A program made the translations under genes and the position numbers. 64,000 bases of DNA, from contig OW964565.2 of NCBI GenBank assembly GCA_943138885.2, forward strand, positions 36,723,195 to 36,787,194. Direction: 5' to 3'. Origin of the DNA: Tholera decimalis (Eukaryota > Arthropoda > Insecta > Lepidoptera > Noctuidae). The notes beneath the pieces were generated by a model. That model did not search any database and was not told the DNA's origin. It worked only from the letters and a program-made list of their open reading frames with translations. Shown here in pieces: positions 46,901 through 55,900 of this stretch (the first letter of the stretch is position 1; each line of letters opens with the position of its first letter).

Positions 46901-49900
46901 GCTGGCTCGATCTCGTTCAAACCAATTTTGGTTGAAAGTTTACATTAAGATCTACAACATATGGTTTTTTTAGATTTTTCACTTCATTATTATAGAAGTT
47001 AGAGGGGGGGGGACACACATTTTACCACTTTGGAAGCGTATATCTTTTAAACGATTAACTTTATGAAAAAGTAATTTTAGAAACCTTAATGTCATTTTTA
47101 AAGACCTGTCTATAGATACCACACTCGTATAGGTTTCATGAAAGAAAATATTTTCAGTTTCAGTTCCATGTATGGAGAGCCCCCTTCATTTTAAATATTT
47201 TTTTTTAAATTTTCTCTTAAAATCGGAAAGCGGTTCACAGAATACATCTACCTACCAAGTTTTACATGTATAGTCCTAATAGTTTCGGAATAAAATGGCT
47301 GTGACATACGGACGGACAGACAGACAGACGGACAGACATGTCGAAACTATAAGGGTTCCGTTTTTTGCCATTCGGCTACGGAACCCTAAAAACGATTTTG
47401 TCAAACAAACTAAATAGCATAAACCTATACACCAAATAGAACATCATTTAGAAATATTGGTTCAATGACCTGTACGAAGAGACGCAGAATGGCAACAGCG
47501 CGGTTTAAGAACGCGCGCGCGCGGTTTGCGGCGGCTGGCGACGACAACATGGACACCGCGTAGCGACGTAATGTTTTGGCGCCATTAATATTATTATTAA
47601 TGTTCAATTACATTAAATCAAATTACTACACAGATTATTAACGAAATAGTCAGGCACCATTCACCAGCGAGTTATTCAGTAATCAATTTATTAACCACAA
47701 TCACTTTTCGATCACTTCGCTAAGTAGTCAGTATTATTATTTTTTATTTTCAACATTTCCGCCGTGTTTTTGAATACACAATGTACAATGACGTATAATG
47801 TTATTTCTCACTCTTGATAATAGGTTACCAGTAGCAGCTTGACTTTCGAAGAGCGCGCGCGCATCAAAAATTCCAAAATGCGTCACAGACACAGAGCACG
47901 TCCAGTGGTACACTGACCAAATGACCGTGACCTAGAGAGAGAATATGACTATCCCTCCCGTACACCCTCCCTTGACCCGCGCTCGCTTCGCCCGTTCGCG
48001 GAAAATATCAGCACGCTTTATGACTCTTACGCCTCAAGCATACGGTATAATTTGCATTGATTTGTATTAGGTGATCAGTTTTAGAAATAAAAGTTGTAGG
48101 TTTTTGTATTAGCGAGCTGGCAACGTGGATAATATTGAATTGATTGTTTGCGTGCAGGTTGGGAATATAATAACTAAATACGAAGTTTAATTTACGATCA
48201 TATCGTCCTATCCACGCTGTATATATATTTTTTACTTCATTATTATAGAAGTTAAGGGGGGGGGGGGGGGCGACGACACACATTTTACCACTTTGAAAGC
48301 ATATATCTTTTAAACGATTAACTGGTTTTAGAAACCTCAATGTCATTTTTATAGACCTGTCTATGGATACCACACACGCATAGGTTTGATAAAAAAAAAA
48401 GTATTTTCAGTTTCAGTTCCATGTATGGGGAGCCCCCCTTTATTTTAAATATCTTTAAATATATTTTTTTAATTCGGAAAGCGGTTCACAGAATACATCT
48501 ACCTACTAAGTTTCACATGTATAGTCTTAATAGTTTTGGAATAAAATTGCTGTGATATACGGATGGACAGACAGACAGACGGACAGACATGACGAAACTA
48601 TAAGGGTTCCGTTTTTTGCCATTCGGCTACGGAACCTTAAAAAGAATACTTTACCTTTAACGATGACGCTGAGCGTGGGATGCGTGTCATACTGCAGCAT
48701 CTTCTGGCGGGGCCCGTCCCTCCTCAGCTTGAACCTGCCGAGCGCGCGCTTGTGCCGCAGGCGCGCGAGGTACTGCTGCTGGTGCGCCGCCTCCTTGGCA
48801 GCGATGGCCTCCTGGTCGGCCGCCTGCCTCTCCTTCATGCGGAGGTTGTGGCGCCAGCGTAGTACTTCCGCTGCCCGTTTCTGTGATAATAGTAGATTAT
48901 TAACCAACGGGATAAAGCAGTGTCTTTTGTCGCGGGTGATGATTTAAATACCGAGCGTAACGAAGGACTCGAGGTTTAATCCCGAGCGTAGCGAAGGTGT
49001 TAAAAACTAAATCACAAGCGAAGCGAGGGATTTAATACGAGTTCTGAGTGTAGCGAGGGATTTAAGTTCACCCAAGACTAAGACAGCTTTATCACCGAGG
49101 AAAATACTCTACTTTTCGTACCATTTGCGAAAAAATTAACACAACAATAATATGAGATAAGCATTTATTAAAAATAATGACAATTAAAAGTAATTCCTAG
49201 ACTAATATTTTTTTGTCGGAAAAGCAAAGGCATCAAGCTCATACGGCCTCGTCGGTTTTCGTAATTTTATTTAATAATCATAACTGCATAATAAATGCGT
49301 ATTCCTTTTTCACAAAGATGTATGTAACTCAATGGTGTAAACACAGATGTAGTTCAGTATAAATTTCGGTAAGTATTCCAAATTTAAATCACATTCTCCC
49401 CCTAGAGGATGAATGAAATTCAGTACAATTTTCTTTCCCTGTTTTTAACAGATTAAACATGAATATTGTTATGTTCGCTTTTTGTGGCATAGAATGTCAC
49501 TTTTTTGAGCAAGTGGTACAAAAATGTTATTTATTTTTCAAATTCTTGGATCGACGACATGGTTAAATCAAACGGTACCAGTCAGAGGCTGTGTTGAAGG
49601 ATGTTTTGTTGTTTGGGACGTTTTGTTGTTTCGAAATAGTACAGTGCATGCAGTGCTCTTCTTTACGAGATGGGAACTTAGATATAAGTTTGAAATGTGA
49701 TATTGTAAATGTAACAGTGTACTAATCGTTGAAGAGCCAAATAAAATAAATAAGTAAAGCCCCATACGACGCAAGCGTGCGAGGGAACACAGCGTGGTTT
49801 TAATCAGGTAGGTACCACCTTCACAAAACGGATCAAATGTTTTTATGGCGTACATCTCACTCATACGCACAAAACGTTTCAGGAATACTTTCATTGTGCG

Positions 49901-52900
49901 TACAGGTAAGGAGTAAAATTCCCTGCCGGATTTTGTTTCCAGATAGCTATAACCTGGGGGTCTTTAAGGCAAGAGTGAATAGTTTACTTCTAAGGTATGG
50001 GCGCAGAGCCGGATTAACCCTATCAGAGGCCCTAAGGCAATGGCATTCTCGGGGCCCCTTTTCTTACTTTGACTGACCAAATCGTGTGTGAACTGAGGAA
50101 ACGCACATTAAGGGCTGTGGTTTTTAATATATTTGTTTACTTTTTCCCAGATTTGTTCTAAAATTGTTTTAATTCTACTACTTAATTTAACGATTTGTAT
50201 TTTGTGAGATAGCATTGAGGTCCCTAAGTTCACACGCACTTCAAATTCTCGTTCAAAGAAACATGTTTTCTTGGTGCGTGCACTGGGCCTGGGCCTCTAG
50301 TTGATGCGGGGGCCCTAGGCAGTTGCCTATTCCGCCTAATGGTTAATCCGGCCCTGTATGGGCGCTTCATCTTCGACCACATCATCGCTTACAATCACGT
50401 GTGATGGTGGTCAAACGTAATCCTATCTACAATAAAAAAGGATAGTACAGACGCCAGCACATCAAGCTACAACAATCTGACAAATTTCTTTAATAGATTT
50501 TCAACTTTATTGTTAAAGAAATTAGGTTCAAGGTTGATTGGGAAAATTTGACAGTTTCGGGTAGCTTCATGTGCTGGTACATGATTCCGGGCCTGAATGT
50601 TTGAGCATGTTGCATGTGGCTTTAAATCTTTATAATCGCACTCACGACACAGAAGAAAAGCTTGGTCATCATCTGCGTCGCCATTACCCAACTATGTCGG
50701 TTTAGGCTTCCAGTCTGGATGACCTCTATTTGACCTCCACAACCCAGTAACTGGGTAACACAATACCCCTACTTGTGACAATTTTCTGGCTATAAATGAC
50801 AGCCGGCTTAACCGGAATCTCGATATAAAGATTGTCATCGATCCACGAATTGAAGATAGAAGATTGACCTTATGCGGCTGTTATTAATTAGCTACAGGCT
50901 TCTAGCCATGCGCGCCTTAAATATAAAAGAAATCACGATGACATTTAAATATCGATTCTTTGTTAACATATTGTACATAACACAACTTCTTTGTTAACAT
51001 AACATATTGTACATATTGTAACATATTGTATAAATATATTGTACAGTAGTACCCAACTGATATGGCTTATCGATATACCTGCGAAAAAAAAAAGTATAAA
51101 TAATAATATAAAATATAAATGCTATTGACCAATCGATACGCTCCACGCACCGCGCTTCTTTTTCCTTTGCCGCTATTGGTCGGCAGCTGCCGCCATGTTA
51201 GCGCGCGACGCGTTATACTTCATGGACAGCTGCAGTGTATTATGAACCTTATAGTAGTGATCTAAGGTTGATTGTAAGTTTTAAGCGTTCTTTCGTTAAT
51301 TTTCGGTTCCATACTTTTTTTCTGTGCGAACGAAGATTCACGACGCGCCTTCTCAGTTGGGTACCACTGTATGTACACACAAACATAAGTTTGTGCGAAT
51401 AAATGATGTTATCTTAACTCACCTCCGAGCTAACTTCTAAGACCTGGTCTCCAGCTGAGGGTAGCTCTCGCCAGCCGAGCACGGAGACAGGAGTGGATGG
51501 AGGGGCTTCCTGCACTACCCTGCCTTCTGCTGAGTTTAACACCCGCACCTAAACATTACCAGATAATTAGCAATGTCATTATAGGTTGAATAAATTATCA
51601 CAGGTATGAAAATGATCCGAAGTTGGAAGGATTTGGGGGGGACCTTTGCCCAGCAGGACGTTAACGGCTAAACAAAAAATACAAAGTATAACTTATATGT
51701 TCTTTTGTAGCTGACACCACTTATAAATGTTCTATTGTAGGTTAAATTATTTCATAAAGAACTATAACTTGTAAGTAAGGTTACTTCTAAGTAAGCGTGT
51801 TTCATCTTAGGCCACATCATCTCTTACTATCAGGTGAGATGGTCAAACGCGAACCTAACAGCAAGATAAAAATATTAAAAAAAAAATCTTAAAAGTATTT
51901 ATATCAGAGTAGTCGGATGACAAAAAAAAAATTCAACGTGGATGCTATTTTCACGGTTCGAGGAAAGCTGATAACGAAATTGGTTCTGAAACCGAATACA
52001 AAGTGGCGCCGACTAAAATGTACAAAATCTTGCGTCAGTTCTCTGCGTAGAAATGACGTGTTCTGAGAGGCAAAATTCAGATCTTGCCAGACACCATATG
52101 TGACTCCTCATCAACATCCACTTAGCCTTTTCCTTACAGAAAAACCCAAAAGCATTTTTTGCCTGACCCGGAAATCTAACCCGAGATCTCGTGCTCAGCT
52201 GTCGCCCTTGCAACCACTCAATCAACGAGGCAGTCCATATAAGACTCTTGATACCAAAATTTATTTATTTATTTAAACTTTATGTAAAATAGTGGTACAT
52301 GGGTGGACTTAACGCAACAATTTCTCTACCAGTCAACCTTTGTGTTAACTGGTTTAATATTTATATTCCACAGAACAGATAAAAGAGGTTAGAAAGGAAA
52401 TAGTTCCTGATTTGTATGAGAACGCGTGTCGCCGCTTGTCTCCCCACTCCTTAGCTCCACTACAAGCAAGAGGCTCGTTACGTATACGAATTACGCACAC
52501 AAATAAATTATACACACTTAAATCGAGAGCTTGCTACTAATTCTAACTCACTGTCGCTAAACATGCGCCGTGCATCACGGCCAAACCAATCAGGACAAAG
52601 GACGAAACGTCAATGGTTGAAGTGAGAGGATGCAATACATTGTAAACGGACTTGGTCATTGCGTTGATTAAGCGAGTACACATCGGGTAATGTATATTTT
52701 TTGTAACTTGTTGCAATAATGTTGTTAATGTTCGGAATTTCATAGTGATCAGAATATTTTTATATTTTTTAAAAATAGAATTGTAATAAAATGTTATTTT
52801 CGACTTACCGATGGAAAGATATGCCTCCTCGCTCTATACTTGTGGACTGACTTTTTGTTTTACAGATTATAATTGCACAACACGGCATTTTAAAGCAGAG

Positions 52901-55900
52901 CTTTGTGTTCCGAAGTAATCCGAAGCGCACTAAACGCGGTGAATGAATTAATCGGTCGAGCTATGATTTTCGTATCATAAATGAGGCGCGCTCGCCACGC
53001 CCACATTACCATTCCAACCTTATTCATCTATTTCGTGGTATATTCTTACCTTAGCCCAGCCTGTGCCGGCTACGATGACACTTCCTCTTCTTAATGTACC
53101 ACGTTGTACTAATACTGTTGCTTGCTTTCTGTAAAAAGAAAATCACTAATTTGAAACTGTGTACCCAAATCTAGTGACATTAGGGAAATTATTTTCTGAA
53201 CAAATAGAGAGCATTTCTAGTTCATCGGCAACATTGCTAGTTCTCATTTTTTAGGGTTCCGTAGCCGAATAGAAATGGAAAAAAGGGAACCCTTATAGTT
53301 TCGTCATGTCTGTCTGTCCGTCCGTCCGTATGTCACAGCCATTTTATTCCGAAATTATATTAGGACTATACACATGAAACTTAGTAGGTAGATGTTATTC
53401 ATGGATATTAATATTCATTCAAAAAAATATTCAAAATTAAGGGGGGCTCCTCATACAGATTTTTTTTTTTCATGGAACCTTTTCATATGTGGTATCTATA
53501 GAAAGGTCTTTAATAATGACATTGAGGTTTCTAAAACCACTTTTTCATAAACTCAATCGCTTAAAAGATATACGCTTCCAAAGTGGTAAAATGTGTCCCC
53601 CCTCTAACTTCTATAATAATGGAGGTAAAAATCAAAAACAAAAATATATGCTGTAGATCTTAATGTAAAATTTCAACGAAAATTGGTTTGAACGAGATCG
53701 GATCAGCAGTTTTTGAGATATAGCATATTTTCTAAAACCGCAAATATAACTTTGTAATTCATGCAAATACTATGAAAAACAAAGTTATCTGGCGTAGTTG
53801 TAAAAAATGTAAATAAGCTAGTTTTAATAAATTTGTAAGGTTTTTTTTTAAATTAAATATACATATCGACGCTGGAAAGGAATAATTATCCAAGCGACAT
53901 CAGACTAACTTTACAGTAGAGCTGTTTAAAGTTTAAAAAAAAATCGTGTAAATTCTTGTAATGGTCCAAAAAGCCTAATTCTTAGAAATTTATTTGGATA
54001 TTTTTTTATCTACATTTTAGTATACGTAACTATCAAAAATAATGCTCCGTTTTAAAGTTAGTGTCGCTTAGTAAAATTTTCCCTAAAAGTAGAAACGGGA
54101 AAAATTGACTAACCGACAAGCTTTGATTAAGGAAGGTACGGTAAAAATGTAATCTATATCTTTTTTTAGAATTTATATCAGAGTAAAAGTTGCCTTACCA
54201 AAATAAAAAACATGTGGAAGTTGAGGCAAAACAACCTAAATATTAATTTAATATAAAAAAAATTCCTAAATAAAAACTTCATACGGAAAAGGTTCTTTTC
54301 TTGCCGTAGCAAATACAGTGTACCATTGCGAAGGCGCATGAGTTATAGTTTTTTTAAGGTTGTTCTCTATAACGGCGTGTACACTGTCAACAGGCATATA
54401 TGTGTGTCCTGTTAGTAAATAATTAATTTGTATCGTCTGAAGATTATTGCACTCTTGCAAAGTAGAATGTATCATAGCTAGGACAGTGCGATTTCTATTC
54501 TGCCCAGGGCAACAGTCGCAGTATAGAAGAAGGTGTTTTATATTTTCTCTTTCATCCACAGATTTTATGTAACTGTGGAGAATACTTGCGATTTCATTTG
54601 CACCCCTTTCAACTAAACGCCGTGTAGGAAAAAAAACCAAATAAGTCAAAATTACTTAAGTGATAAAAGAACAAATCCTTCCGAGGAAAATATATACTAT
54701 GCGCCTAACACTATATTGCCATATACTGGAAAAATTAACTAAGTGAAGTAATTACCGTACGAACAGAAATGTCAAACTTGACCAAAGGCAAATTTAGCAT
54801 TTCTCAATTACGACAACCACCAAATTTTCAAAAATGCTCGAAAATTTTGTCGTTTAGTAAGGAAAAAAACTCTCGCGAACTTCAAAATGTCGAAGCGACA
54901 TCAAAAGTCGTCGTAGAAGGACGTGAGTAAGACCAAACGATGCAGAAAAATCAGGGGATTCCAACAATGTATATAACTCAAAATGGCCAAAAATGTCGCT
55001 TGGATAATTTTTCCTTTCCAGCGTCGATATTATATTATTATAGTTACTTCGGAACCCTTCATGGGCAAGTCTGACTCGCAATTAGCCATTTTTTTAAACT
55101 CTGATAATAGAATTCACATTACTAGCAATCCTGTTAACCCTTCCAACTAAGCTAAATAATAATATGCTTGTGTCTAGAGTGGGTTCACTGTAATAGCGTA
55201 ATGGGTGGAGTTCGAACCCGCAACCGACACTTCAGCCATTAGGACATTGACGCTTCACTTGTCGAGACGACGAATTTGCTAGTTCCCTTTAAAAAAAACA
55301 CATTGCTAGATCTTTTTACAAAAAAAAAATGGCCAAATGCGAGTCAGAGTCCCCCATGAGGAGTTCCGTACTAACTATGCCAAATACCTACTGTGCTCTA
55401 TGTGAAAAACTGCTGACCCGATCTTGTGCAAACTAATTTTCGTTGAAAGTTTTATTAAAACCTACAGTATATTTTTTTAGATTGTCACTCCATTATTATA
55501 AAAATTAGAGGGAGAACACACACATTTTACCACTTTGGAAGTGTATATCTTTTAAACGATTGACTTTAAGAAAAAGGTAAAAGGGTTTTAGAAACCTTAA
55601 TGTCATTTTTAAAGACCTGTCTATAGATACAACACACGTACAGGTCTGATGAAAAAGATTTTTTTATTTCAGTTCCGTGTATGGGAAATCACCCTTATTT
55701 TTTTTATTTTTGTCTGAAAATCGAAAGCGGTTTACATCTACCTACCAAGTTTCACATGTGTAGTTTTAATAGTTTCGGAATAAAATGGCTGTGACATTGA
55801 CATACGGACGGTCAGACAGATATGACGAAACTATAAGGGTTCCGTTTTTTTGCCGTTCGGCTACGGAACCCTAAAACTCACTTACCCAGTTCTAGGATCC

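Larger units (their letters stand above)
53250..55095 (-). repeat. Interspersed repeat family F, copy 6, split by a DNA transposon
   Basis: Minus-strand copy: 53250-53866 and 55027-55095 are the two parts, ending CATGGGCAAGTCTGACTCGC. The 1160-base insert lies in its AT-rich part. Confidence 0.7.

Noticed and set aside
47425..47607. Minus-strand 60-codon frame in the CpG-rich patch
   Set aside because: Composition (Ala/Arg/Asn) follows the CpG repeats; no homology or splice signals recognised.
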